Below, piece by piece: positions 10,176 through 18,480 of a stretch of 64,000 nucleotides of DNA. Every line of letters begins with the position of its first letter. Within the stretch, counting starts at the first letter, position 1. The position numbers and the translations under genes are program-made. Origin of the DNA: DASYPP01 sp036006525 (GTDB taxonomy: Bacteria > Gemmatimonadota > Gemmatimonadetes > Gemmatimonadales > GWC2-71-9); the NCBI GenBank assembly GCA_036006525.1, contig DASYPP010000009.1:47179-111178 (forward strand). Direction: 5' to 3'. Below the pieces are notes generated by a model. That model was not told the origin of the DNA, did no database searches, and saw only the letters and a list, made by a program, of their open reading frames with translations.

Positions 10176-10326
10176 CTGTATCACATAACTGAATTCGATA
10201 GAATTAGCCCTGGTTTCCAGCGTTGTTGATAAACAGTAGTATATACAACTACGTCAATGTGGCTGGTATGGGGTATTGTACGACCGGGGATCACCCGCAA
10301 GATTAGGTCGGAAGGAGGACTTTGAC

Positions 10327-10899
10327 ATGAGCGTACATCCGGTTCGCCTCCTGGGCGACCCTATTCTCCGTGCCAGCTGCGAGCCGATCACGAAACCCGG
10401 CTCAATGGCGGCCCGTGTGGTGGTCGATGACCTCAAGGAAACCCTGAGGGAATTGAAGACAGCCCAAGGATTTGGGCGGGGACTGTCCGCGCCCCAGATC
10501 GGGGCACCGGTGCGGATCGTCTATATCGAGATGGACAAGCCGTGGGTCCTGATCAATCCCGAGATTATCGACGTGGGGAACGAGGACTTCTCGGTTTGGG
10601 ATGACTGCTTTTCCATCCCCGATCTGCTGGTACGGGTCTCACGGGCCTACCGGGTCCGGCTCCGCTACCAGGACGTGAAGGGCGAGCATCATACCGCAGA
10701 CCTGGAAGGCGAGGTGGCCGAGCTGGTGCAGCATGAGGTCGACCATCTCGACGGAGTGCTCATTGTGGATCGCCCCCACGGCCTCGATCCGTTCTGCCTG
10801 AGGAAGGAATGGAATCGACGCTATGCCCGGGCCGGCCGTTATGGAGCGCCAGAACCGCGGACCGCCACGTACGCGACAGCACTAAGCTCCCTGTTATAG
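10327..10899 (+). CDS. def: peptide deformylase, divergent
   Basis: Metalloenzyme removing the formyl group from nascent protein N-termini, 190 residues. Motif 1 is GRGLSAPQIG, motif 3 is QHEVDHLDG with the metal ligands H136 and H140 and catalytic E137. Motif 2 is DDCFSIP around C94 instead of the usual EGCLS, a deviation close to the active site. The start is ATG at 10327 with an excellent GGAAGGAGG ribosome site; an in-frame ATG at 10276 lacks one. It is divergent from the suf operon. It is probably an active deformylase or a close PDF-like paralogue. Confidence 0.85.
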   Translation: MSVHPVRLLGDPILRASCEPITKPGSMAARVVVDDLKETLRELKTAQGFGRGLSAPQIGAPVRIVYIEMDKPWVLINPEIIDVGNEDFSVWDDCFSIPDLLVRVSRAYRVRLRYQDVKGEHHTADLEGEVAELVQHEVDHLDGVLIVDRPHGLDPFCLRKEWNRRYARAGRYGAPEPRTATYATALSSLL

Positions 10900-10902
10900 A
10901 AG

Positions 10903-10924
10903 CGGGCGCTAGAACCAGCGCCCG
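10903..10924. terminator. hairpin between convergent def and patatin genes
   Basis: CGGGCGCT (10903-10910), loop AGAACC, AGCGCCCG (10917-10924). It lies 3 bases after the def stop and covers the patatin stop, so it can serve both directions. No clear T tract follows. Confidence 0.55.
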
Positions 10925-12957
10925 AGCCGGACCAGCAGGGCGTTCCGCTTCCCATCGCTGACCCCGTATTCCACGCGAATCGGACCCAGGCTGGTAGCGA
11001 GGTTGAGACCAACCCGCACCCCGGCGACCGGGTCCCCCCTCGGCAGCAGGCGACTCGCATCACCCACGGCCCCCACCATCGGTTCGATTCTCAGGTTCAC
11101 GGCGCCAATCAACGGCTGCAGGATGACCAGGCCGGCTGAAGCTTCCTGGAGGGAGCGATCCTCACCGATATGCCGACCGGCAAATCCTTCGACCTCCCCA
11201 CCGAGCGGGAATCCGAGTTGGACCGGCAGCGATTCACCGACGCCGTAGTGAATCCTCGGGCGTAGCTTGAGCCGGCCCAGGGTAATCGTTGCGATGCCGG
11301 CAAGTTCAAGGCGCCGGTACTGATCATTGGCTGCGGCATCCAGGTAGAGCAGGGCCTCGGCGGCGTTGCCGGTCTTACTCAGCTGAAATCGGCCGCCCAC
11401 AGCGTGTTGGCCCCGCCGGCCTGGCGCACTCCAAACCAGTGCCTCGAGTCCTGCGACTCCTCGCCAACCGCCGTGCCATTCTCGCTCGGCGCCGACCAAC
11501 CCAGCGGCCTCGTGGAGCTCGATCGATGACTGCGCCGAGCCGCTCAGAAACTGCCGAATCAACCTCCGGCCGCCGCCGATCTGGAGCATGGGGGTGACAA
11601 CCTGCCCCAGAAAGGATCGCCGCCGAAAACTGACCTTTGCTTCCTGCCCCAATTCTCCGAGAAACGCGGTCGCCGACGTCTCGATGACCTCAGCTCCGCC
11701 GCCGCGGTCAACCGCGCCGAGCCAGACTTTTCCGCCAAGATCATTGTCGTACACAGCACCAATTCCCAGCACTTTTACCGGAGTACGACGAGGCGTCAGC
11801 GTGAAGGACACTGTATCTCCGGCGCCGGCCGGGTAGAGCCAGAGAGCATCATAATGGCCCAGACGTCCCAGGCCGCGAAGCCGGATTCGGAGGTCGGTCA
11901 AATCCAGCGGGGCCCCGGGAACCAGGCCGACCTTGCGAGCGACATATGCACTGTCGCCGGCGCGACGGTCGGCGAACGAGATCCGGCCCACAAAACCGGG
12001 TAGCGGAGGCAGATCAAGCGGACGGGTGGGCGGTTTGCACCCGGCAGCGCTGAGCGCGATCCCGGCCGCCTGATAGCCCTTATCGATCAACGCAGCCACG
12101 GCACCGGTGGCGAAATTGAGGCTGCGGAATCCTTCGACGTCGGGCTGAATGGCCACATCCCAATCGTTCAGCGCATCAGGTGATTGACGGAAGAGATTCC
12201 CCACCAGGAGATCGATGACGGCGAGGGGTGACCTGAGATCGAGGGAGTCTGGGCGTCGTTCGGTGGTATTGGACACGATGAGTCGAACCGCGCCGGCCGC
12301 CCGCGCGATACCCACCGGCACGTTGGCCGAAAGACCTCCATCACCCAGGTACCGGCCATTGATCCGCTCAGGCTCAAAAAGGAGGGGAATCGCCGCGCTG
12401 ACGCGAACGGCCCGCGCCAGGTCGCCCGATCGGAAGATGACGGAAGTTCCCGAGAGAAGGTCGGTGGCGACGGCCCGGAAGGGGATGGGGAGCGAGTCGA
12501 AATTCCCCCGGGCCATGAGGTTGCCGCGCAACATCCCGGCGTTGAGCAACGCATTGACATCGGGCTCCAACACCGACGACCGCTGCACAACGAAGCCGCC
12601 GCCGGGGCGCTGTTCCCAGACGATGATCGGCTGCAGATCACCGAGCGAGGGCGGCATCTGCGGCGAGTAGGTGCGGAAAAGCTGGCTCAGTGGCAATGAG
12701 CGGGAGAGCGAGTCGATTTGTTTTCCGGTGTAGCCGCTGGCGTACATCGCCCCGACAATGGCTCCCATGCTGGTCCCGACTACCAGGTCCGGCCTGATGC
12801 CCAGGCTGTCCAACACGCGGATTACCCCGATGTGGGCCAGGCCTTTGGCGCCACCACCCGAGAGGACCAGCGCGGTCGGTCCCGGGGGGCACGACTGTCC
12901 CGACCCGCGGGCCGGGAGACCGATCGCCAGGAGGGCGAGCAAGGCGGTGAAACGCAT
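10909..12957 (-). CDS. patatin-like phospholipase with POTRA and BamA-type barrel (type Vd autotransporter)
   Basis: Secreted or surface-displayed lipase, 682 residues. The start is ATG at 12957; a signal peptide follows (FTALLALLAIGLPARGSGQ). The patatin domain has the oxyanion motif GGGAKG, nucleophile GTSMG and catalytic Asp in GDGGLSANVP. The middle region (about 310-390) fits a POTRA domain, and the C-terminal 300 residues look like an outer-membrane barrel of short amphipathic strands ending with a final aromatic residue (LGRWF). This order matches PlpD-type (type Vd) autotransporters. The frame is open to 13023 but the signal peptide fixes the start. Confidence 0.88.
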   Translation of the reverse strand: MRFTALLALLAIGLPARGSGQSCPPGPTALVLSGGGAKGLAHIGVIRVLDSLGIRPDLVVGTSMGAIVGAMYASGYTGKQIDSLSRSLPLSQLFRTYSPQMPPSLGDLQPIIVWEQRPGGGFVVQRSSVLEPDVNALLNAGMLRGNLMARGNFDSLPIPFRAVATDLLSGTSVIFRSGDLARAVRVSAAIPLLFEPERINGRYLGDGGLSANVPVGIARAAGAVRLIVSNTTERRPDSLDLRSPLAVIDLLVGNLFRQSPDALNDWDVAIQPDVEGFRSLNFATGAVAALIDKGYQAAGIALSAAGCKPPTRPLDLPPLPGFVGRISFADRRAGDSAYVARKVGLVPGAPLDLTDLRIRLRGLGRLGHYDALWLYPAGAGDTVSFTLTPRRTPVKVLGIGAVYDNDLGGKVWLGAVDRGGGAEVIETSATAFLGELGQEAKVSFRRRSFLGQVVTPMLQIGGGRRLIRQFLSGSAQSSIELHEAAGLVGAEREWHGGWRGVAGLEALVWSAPGRRGQHAVGGRFQLSKTGNAAEALLYLDAAANDQYRRLELAGIATITLGRLKLRPRIHYGVGESLPVQLGFPLGGEVEGFAGRHIGEDRSLQEASAGLVILQPLIGAVNLRIEPMVGAVGDASRLLPRGDPVAGVRVGLNLATSLGPIRVEYGVSDGKRNALLVRLGRWF

Positions 12958-13090
12958 CGGGGAAACATACTCGCCCCCTGCGGAGATACCCCCTTGCGCC
13001 TCATCGCACTGCTTCGTATACATCCCGGCAGTTGAAAACGCCCGCTTCTCAGCGGGTGGCCCCCTCCAGACCTCGAGGAGTTGCTTTCCA

Positions 13091-13354
13091 ATGGCTTATG
13101 TGATCACGGAACCCTGTATTGGTCTGAAGGACCGGGCCTGCGTTGATGTCTGCCCGGTGGACTGCATTTATGAAGGAGAGGACCAGCTCTACATTCACCC
13201 GGACGAGTGCATCGACTGCGGAGCCTGCGAGCCGGAGTGCCCGGTGACGGCCATCTTTCCGGAAGAGGACGTACCGCCGCAGTGGACGTCGTTTACCGCA
13301 CTGAACCGCGACATTTTTAATAGCGACACTCCGCCGGGGCGTCCTAAGAAATAG
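13091..13354 (+). CDS. 7Fe ferredoxin (FdxA family)
   Basis: Small soluble electron carrier, 87 residues. Cysteines C9, C17, C21 and C25 are followed by CIDCGACEPECP. The first motif has no cysteine at the position that would make a second full [4Fe-4S] set (IGLKD), as in ferredoxins with one [3Fe-4S] and one [4Fe-4S] cluster. The start is ATG at 13091 with GAGGAG ten bases upstream. It stands alone, divergent from the patatin gene and closed by a strong terminator. Confidence 0.93.
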   Translation: MAYVITEPCIGLKDRACVDVCPVDCIYEGEDQLYIHPDECIDCGACEPECPVTAIFPEEDVPPQWTSFTALNRDIFNSDTPPGRPKK

Positions 13355-13387
13355 GACTCGATCCTAGATCGACCGGTACAACACATC

Positions 13388-13412
13388 GGCCTCCCAGACG
13401 GGAGGCCATTTT
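13388..13412 (+). terminator. rho-independent terminator of the ferredoxin gene
   Basis: Perfect 8-bp stem GGCCTCCC / GGGAGGCC with loop AGAC, followed by ATTTT. It begins 33 bases after the ferredoxin stop. Confidence 0.85.
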
Positions 13413-13500
13413 GTTCGGGGTAACAAAAAGAGAAGTCGATCACGGGGTCGTACTGCCTGGCCGCGACCCCGGATCGAATCTCAAGAGGAAGGAACCTGCA

Positions 13501-13593
13501 TGGTGCGTTGGCGGCGGGAGGCCCGTCGCCATCACCCAGTACGGCCGGCCCGGTGCCGTGGTTTCACTTCACCGATACCAAGAAATCCTGTAA
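13501..13593 (+). pseudogene. remnant of a Phd/YefM-type antitoxin
   Basis: The frame ending at 13593 reads GGGRPVAITQYGRPGAVVSL then HRYQEIL and stop. This matches the core of Phd/YefM antitoxins, which typically read PVxITxxGxPxAVLxSxxxYxxL. The N-terminal half of such a protein is absent upstream and no toxin gene follows. The last 30 bases overlap the 3' end of the opposing hydrolase gene. I read it as a degraded fragment; chance similarity is possible. Confidence 0.4.
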
Positions 13594-14772
13594 CGCCCTG
13601 GTAAACTGTTCCGGTTGTTCCATTGTGACGAGGTGGCCAGCCTTGGGTATGACTCGCAAGGCCGCGCCCGGAATCGCGTCTCGCATCCGGGTGATGTCCG
13701 GGAGCGGAATGACCTGGTCGTGCTCTCCGGCCACCACCAGGACCGGGATGTCGCCGAGGGCTGCCAGGAGCGGGGTGCTATCGGGCCGGTCGCGCATGGC
13801 GGCAAGCGCCCCCACAATTCCGGCCACCGGGGTTCGCTCGATCATATCCCGGACCGACTGCAGGAGCCCGGCTTTGGCATAGGATTCCGGCGCCAGCAAC
13901 TTGGGCAGCATCGCTTCGACCACGGCACTGACCCCGCGCTCGCGGGCGGAGGCGGCGGCGGCGTCGCGATTCCGCCGAGTCTCGGGTGAGTCCGGCTCCG
14001 CGCGAGTCGCGACGAGGACGAGCCCTTTGACCCTGGCGCGATAGTGTCGAACAAACTCGAATGCGACATACCCGCCCATCGACAGACCACAGAGGACGAC
14101 CTGTTCCACGCCCAGGGTGTCCAGCAGTGCCGACAGGTCAGCCGCGTAGGTGGCCATGCTGTAGCCCAGGTCCGGCGCGTCGGATGCGCCGAAGCCGCGA
14201 AGATCGGGCGCGATGCGCCGGGCGCTCCGCAGGTTCTCCAGGGGATGCCGCCAGATGCTGCGATCCAGCGGATACCCGTGGACCATGAGCAGGACGCTAC
14301 CCTCTCCAGCGAGTTCGACGGCGAGGTTTACACCATTGACGGTGTAGCGCCGCGCGTTGTCCGACCCGCTCGCCCCGCGGGATTCCATGAAGCGACTGAG
14401 TGCCTCCGGAACCGGGACCGGCTGCCCATCCCGGTTGATGCAAACCAGAACGAACTCGCCGGTGGCCATGAGCGTGTCGTCGCGCAGGCGACGGGCCGTC
14501 TGCCGCATGGTAAAGCTGGTGCGACCGTGATGCAGGAGCGTCTGATTGAAGCGCAGGACGTCGCCCGGGAGGGCGGAGGCGAGATAGTCTACGACCGTCT
14601 TGCGGACCACGGGCCAGGAGCCGGTCCGGGTGAACAGGTCCATCCCCGGGCCCCGGGCGAGCATCTCCCAGCGCGCCCGTTCGAAGAGACTGAGGAACGA
14701 CGCCTGGTTCAGGTGGCCAAAGGTGTCGCACTCGTCGGGATAGACGGTGAAATCAACCTCGGGGGGAGTCAT
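13564..14772 (-). CDS. fusion of acyl-CoA thioesterase (hotdog) and alpha/beta hydrolase
   Basis: A two-domain protein of 402 residues. Residues 1-135 look like a 4HBT hotdog thioesterase (VYPDECDTFGHLNQASFLSL with the conserved Asp and His-Leu-Asn, then the FERARWEML helix). Residues 145-402 are an alpha/beta hydrolase: HGYPLD oxyanion region, nucleophile Ser in GLSMGG (near residue 230), Asp in GEHDQVIP and His in AGHLVTMEQPE. Both active sites look complete. The start is ATG at 14772; a GTG at 14799 is possible. It is divergent from rnd. The substrate is unknown; acyl-thioester turnover is the natural guess. Confidence 0.82.
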   Translation of the reverse strand: MTPPEVDFTVYPDECDTFGHLNQASFLSLFERARWEMLARGPGMDLFTRTGSWPVVRKTVVDYLASALPGDVLRFNQTLLHHGRTSFTMRQTARRLRDDTLMATGEFVLVCINRDGQPVPVPEALSRFMESRGASGSDNARRYTVNGVNLAVELAGEGSVLLMVHGYPLDRSIWRHPLENLRSARRIAPDLRGFGASDAPDLGYSMATYAADLSALLDTLGVEQVVLCGLSMGGYVAFEFVRHYRARVKGLVLVATRAEPDSPETRRNRDAAAASARERGVSAVVEAMLPKLLAPESYAKAGLLQSVRDMIERTPVAGIVGALAAMRDRPDSTPLLAALGDIPVLVVAGEHDQVIPLPDITRMRDAIPGAALRVIPKAGHLVTMEQPEQFTRALQDFLVSVK

Positions 14773-14799
14773 GGGTTTCCCTTGCCCAGGGGTCTTCAC

Positions 14800-14812
14800 A
14801 ATCTAGTAGATT
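14800..14812. promoter_or_regulatory. 13-bp palindrome between divergent genes
   Basis: AATCTA-G-TAGATT, a perfect palindrome six bases upstream of the rnd GTG. TAGATT could also be read as a -10 element for a near-leaderless rnd transcript. It may be a regulator site; nothing more can be said. Confidence 0.3.
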
Positions 14813-14818
14813 ACCCCT

Positions 14819-15970
14819 GTGACTACCCCATCGGCTTCGCAGGACATCGAGTTCCTGCAGGACAACGACCTCGCACACCGGTTTCTGGAAGGCATCGAGC
14901 GTGAACCGCTGATCGCCGTGGATACCGAAGCGGCCAGTTTTCATCGCTATCACGACCGGGTGTACCTGTTGCAGATGAGCACCCGGGAGCGAACCGCGGT
15001 GATCGATCCTCTCGTGGTGACCCAACTCGACACCCTGGGACTGAGGCTGGCCGATCCCGGGACCGAGGTGGTGTTCCACGACGCCGACTACGACTTGCGG
15101 ATGCTGGACCGGGACTACGGTTTTCGAGCCCGGAACATTTTCGACACCCGCATCGCGGCCCAACTACTGAACGAACCCGGCATCGGGTTGGCGGCACTAC
15201 TGGAGAAGTACCTGGGGATAACACTCGACAAGCGGTTTCAGCGAGCCGATTGGTCGCGGCGCCCGCTGCTTCCCGGCATGCTCGAGTACGCCGCGATGGA
15301 CACCCGGTACCTGCCGCAGCTGAGAGACATCCTGCAGGACAAGCTGGCGCAGATGGGCCGCCTGGCCTGGGCCAAGGAGGAGTTCGCCGCGCTGGAAGAG
15401 TTGCGATGGTCTCCGGGGACGGCGGAAGAAAGTTTCTGGAAGATCAAAGGAGCCAAGCAGTTGCGGGGTCCTTCAGTGGCCATCCTTCGCGAGTTGTACC
15501 AGTGGCGGGACCAGGTCGCCCGGCAGCTGGACCGGGCCCCGTTCCGGGTCCTCAACAATGAAACCCTGATCGAGTTGGCCAACGCGCAGCCGCGAACACC
15601 AGCCGCCCTCAAGCTCGTGCGCGGCATCAGCTCCGAGGTCATGCAGCGGCGGGGGACCGACATCCTGGCGGCCGTGGAGCGGGGGCTGGCCGTTCCGGTT
15701 TCCGACATCCCCCGCCCGGAACGGGGGCTCAGGACCAGGCCGGATCCGGAATTCCTGGAACGCGTCGAGCGGCTCAAGCTGGTGCGCAACGCCGAAGCTA
15801 CCAGGGTCGACCTGCCTCCGGGCGTCCTCTGCCCCAACGGCACGCTGGAAGCGGTGGCACGGCGGGAACCAAAGACAATGGAAGAGATGAGCGGGGTTGA
15901 AGAACTGCGGCAGTGGCAATGCGAGGTGATCGGCCCGGCGCTGATCGAGGCGTTGCGCCGCCCGGCCTAG
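14819..15970 (+). CDS. rnd: ribonuclease D
   Basis: 3'-to-5' exoribonuclease for tRNA and small RNA maturation, 383 residues (E. coli enzyme 375). The DEDD motifs are intact: VDTEAASF, FHDADYDLRML and YAAMDTRYLPQL. A first HRDC-like helical domain follows at about 210-290, and a C-terminal HRDC-like region closes the protein. The start is GTG at 14819; no ribosome site is visible. It converges with the SufT-like gene with no gap between stops. Confidence 0.93.
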   Translation: MTTPSASQDIEFLQDNDLAHRFLEGIEREPLIAVDTEAASFHRYHDRVYLLQMSTRERTAVIDPLVVTQLDTLGLRLADPGTEVVFHDADYDLRMLDRDYGFRARNIFDTRIAAQLLNEPGIGLAALLEKYLGITLDKRFQRADWSRRPLLPGMLEYAAMDTRYLPQLRDILQDKLAQMGRLAWAKEEFAALEELRWSPGTAEESFWKIKGAKQLRGPSVAILRELYQWRDQVARQLDRAPFRVLNNETLIELANAQPRTPAALKLVRGISSEVMQRRGTDILAAVERGLAVPVSDIPRPERGLRTRPDPEFLERVERLKLVRNAEATRVDLPPGVLCPNGTLEAVARREPKTMEEMSGVEELRQWQCEVIGPALIEALRRPA

Positions 15971-16282
15971 TTACCCGCCGAGAAACGCGCGCACCCGGGG
16001 ATCGATCTTTTCCGGGGTCCAGTACGGCTCCCACACAATTTCGACGTCTACCGATTTCACTCCTTCGAGATCCTGCAGAGTCTGGGTGACGTCAGTTACG
16101 ATTTCCGGGCCAGCCGGGCATCCCGGAGAAGTCAGAGTCATCTTGACCTTCACCTCGCCCTCGGGGTTGACGTCTACCTCGTAGACCAGCCCAAGGTCAA
16201 CGATGTTCAGGTTGAGCTCGGGATCCTTCACCGCGCGCAACGCCTTCTTGAGATAATCAGGAGTAAGTGACGGGTTCAACAT
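15971..16282 (-). CDS. SufT/MIP18-like metal-sulfur cluster biosynthesis protein (DUF59)
   Basis: 103 residues with the DUF59/PaaD core: AVKDPELNLNIVDLGLVYEV, then LTSPGCPAGPEIVTDV with the conserved cysteine, and a C-terminal EIVWEPYWTPEKI. Proteins of this family (SufT, PaaD, MIP18) help maturation of Fe-S proteins. The start is ATG at 16282, overlapping the end of the upstream serine hydrolase gene by 7 bp; the frame is open to 16336. It is outside the suf operon, 6 kb away. Confidence 0.88.
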   Translation of the reverse strand: MLNPSLTPDYLKKALRAVKDPELNLNIVDLGLVYEVDVNPEGEVKVKMTLTSPGCPAGPEIVTDVTQTLQDLEGVKSVDVEIVWEPYWTPEKIDPRVRAFLGG

Positions 16283-17505
16283 GCCGGGCCTCGGGTGCCG
16301 ATTCTCCGGAAAGATAACCCGGGATGGGCAAAGCACTGCGGCTCAATCGCGATCACGGCCTCGTCCGCCACGCGGGCACGAATCGCCCGGAGATCCCGAA
16401 GGGAGCGGTAAACGTCGGGATTCATGCTGCGGTTGGTGAGCAGGATAACGAAGAGATCCTGTTCCGGATCGACCCAGATCTGGGTGCCGGTCCACCCGGT
16501 ATGTCCATACGCTCCCTCGGAGAGCAGGGTTCCGAACAGAGTCGGCTCCTCAGCCGCCGGATCCGGCGAGTCCCATCCCAGCAGACGGGTACCCGCACCG
16601 GGCTGATGCTCCAGGAAGCGCGCCATGGTCCCGGGAGCGACGAGCTGGTTTCCATCCGGCCCGCGGCCCCCAGCCAACCACCACTCGGCAAAACGCGCCA
16701 GATCCGCCCCGGTGGCGAAGAGGCCCGCATGTCCGGCAATGCCGCCCAGGACCCGGGCATTCATATCCTGAACCGTGCCGGACACCGGGTGGCCGCGCCG
16801 CTCAAAGCTCGCGGCGATGTGGCCGCGCCAGGCGGCCGGCGGCAGAAACCGGGTTGCCCCCATACCGAGCGGAGTGAAGAGCTCATCCCGGGTGAACGTG
16901 TTGAGTGTTTTGCCGGAGATTCGCTCTACCACCAGCCCCATCAGGATCGCGTTGATGTCGCTGTAAACGGCGGACGTCCCGGGCGCACGTTCCGGTTTTT
17001 CCTGCAGCACCAGCGCGATCGCCCGCTTGCGGCTGGAAGCCCGGCGAAAATACGCGCCGGAGGGGCGGAGTCCGCTGGTGTGGTTCAGCAGCATGCGGAT
17101 CGTGATGGCCCGTTGCTCCGGGCGACGGAATTCGGGGAGATAACGACGCACCGGCGCATCCAGGTTCAGTCGACCCCGGTCCACCAGCAGCATGGCGGCG
17201 CTCGTGGTCGCCACCACTTTGGTGAGCGACGCCAGGTCAAAGAGGGTGGAATCCGGATTGGGAACCGAAGAACTGCTGCCCGGTGCCAGGTGTCCGAACC
17301 CCCTGGAATGAAGGATCCCGGTGGAGCGACCGATGATGACCACCGCTCCCGGGTACACCCCCTGGATTACCCCACTCGCGACGGCAGAGTCAACGGTCTG
17401 AAATGAATACTCCGGGCGCCCGGGCGGGGAATCGATCGGACTCAGTGAGCCCAAGGGCATGAGAAGCCCCAGCGCAATCCAGCGCCAGAAACCAGCGATC
17501 ATCAT
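16276..17505 (-). CDS. serine hydrolase of the beta-lactamase/penicillin-binding protein fold
   Basis: Exported class C beta-lactamase-like hydrolase, 409 residues. Catalytic motifs are SxxK in ASLTKVVATT, YxN in YSDINAILMG and HTGWTG as the third element. The N-terminus (GFWRWIALGLLMPLGSLS) is a signal peptide. Proteins of this kind are usually esterases or D-amino peptidases; resistance to beta-lactams should not be assumed. The start overlaps the matrixin gene end as ATGATGA, so the two are translated together. Confidence 0.85.
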   Translation of the reverse strand: MMIAGFWRWIALGLLMPLGSLSPIDSPPGRPEYSFQTVDSAVASGVIQGVYPGAVVIIGRSTGILHSRGFGHLAPGSSSSVPNPDSTLFDLASLTKVVATTSAAMLLVDRGRLNLDAPVRRYLPEFRRPEQRAITIRMLLNHTSGLRPSGAYFRRASSRKRAIALVLQEKPERAPGTSAVYSDINAILMGLVVERISGKTLNTFTRDELFTPLGMGATRFLPPAAWRGHIAASFERRGHPVSGTVQDMNARVLGGIAGHAGLFATGADLARFAEWWLAGGRGPDGNQLVAPGTMARFLEHQPGAGTRLLGWDSPDPAAEEPTLFGTLLSEGAYGHTGWTGTQIWVDPEQDLFVILLTNRSMNPDVYRSLRDLRAIRARVADEAVIAIEPQCFAHPGLSFRRIGTRGPAC

Positions 17506-18290
17506 GGGGTGGGGATTTCCTTGACGGATCCAGTCGGCAACTGGTACAACATCAGGGCGGTCCGGCGATCTCTGATCGAAAGTTCGGACACGCGGGGTTC
17601 GGGGAACATCACATCCTGGGGGTTGGCCGAATGGGGCAGGCCCAGCGCGTGCCCGATCTCGTGCAGGGCGACCGCGGCGAGGGCGGCCGGCGGCAGCGCG
17701 GTCCCTCGACCGTCACTCACCGCCAGCGTAATCGACGCATGGCGCACCCGGCCCATTTGATCCCAGGTGAGGTCGGTCTGGCCGGTGCGATCGATGCTGA
17801 AGCGGTCGATCCAGCGAACCGTGATGTCCGCGTCGAGGGTGTCGGAGACTGCGTCGAACCTGAGTCCCGGAATCAGGTTTTCCCATACCCGGAGTGCATC
17901 GCGCACCCGGTCGGGCATCGTCGGGCTGAACCAGGAGGCGGGATTGAGCAACAGCGCCACGTGGACTGAGCGACGCTCCTCGGTGGCCCAGCGGCGAAGC
18001 ACGGAATCGCTGGTGAGAAGCAGGGAGTCAAGATAGGTCTCCCGGCCCTCGTTGCTCAGGGTGCGGCGCACGGAAAGCCGGGCAAGTTGTTCCAGGGTGG
18101 TGGAGGGGGGAACCGGTGTTACCGGAGCCTCGACCGGACGGGTTCGGGCCGGAAGATCCGACCGCGCAATAGGGGCGGTGGCGACACTTTCGGGCACGGC
18201 CGCAGGGGCCGTTCCTGGCCGGTGTATCCGATCCGCCAGGATTAGCACCAGGACCAGCATGGTCAGTGCAGGAAGCAGGAAGCGTCGCAT
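17502..18290 (-). CDS. matrixin-like zinc metalloprotease, membrane-anchored
   Basis: 262 residues from the ATG at 18290. A hydrophobic segment near residues 5-20 (LLPALTMLVLVLILA) acts as anchor or signal. A low-complexity Pro/Ala linker follows, then the protease domain with HEIGHALGLPHS (first His at 210), the extended zinc motif of M10 matrixins, and a downstream Met in DVMFPEP that fits the Met-turn. The frame is open much further upstream to 19172, but that part is antisense to the MMPL gene. It is divergent from that gene and coupled to the serine hydrolase downstream. Confidence 0.85.
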   Translation of the reverse strand: MRRFLLPALTMLVLVLILADRIHRPGTAPAAVPESVATAPIARSDLPARTRPVEAPVTPVPPSTTLEQLARLSVRRTLSNEGRETYLDSLLLTSDSVLRRWATEERRSVHVALLLNPASWFSPTMPDRVRDALRVWENLIPGLRFDAVSDTLDADITVRWIDRFSIDRTGQTDLTWDQMGRVRHASITLAVSDGRGTALPPAALAAVALHEIGHALGLPHSANPQDVMFPEPRVSELSIRDRRTALMLYQLPTGSVKEIPTP

Positions 18291-18480
18291 TGCCGCCGCG
18301 GAATATGATGGGAAATCAGGGCTTAGTGCCAGCGCTGGGCGCCGGAGTAACCGAATGCAATTTTCGGGCTGATCGTCTCCCGCGCCGGCCCCACGGGTTG
18401 TCATCCGCCCTGCTGCCACTAGAATTTGGCCGTCCCGTGCCTGCCCTGCTCCTACCTCCGCCTGGCGGGAGGCCCTGAAA

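Noticed and set aside
16276..17505. Beta-lactam resistance gene
   Set aside because: The fold is shared by many esterases and peptidases; no feature points to antibiotic hydrolysis.
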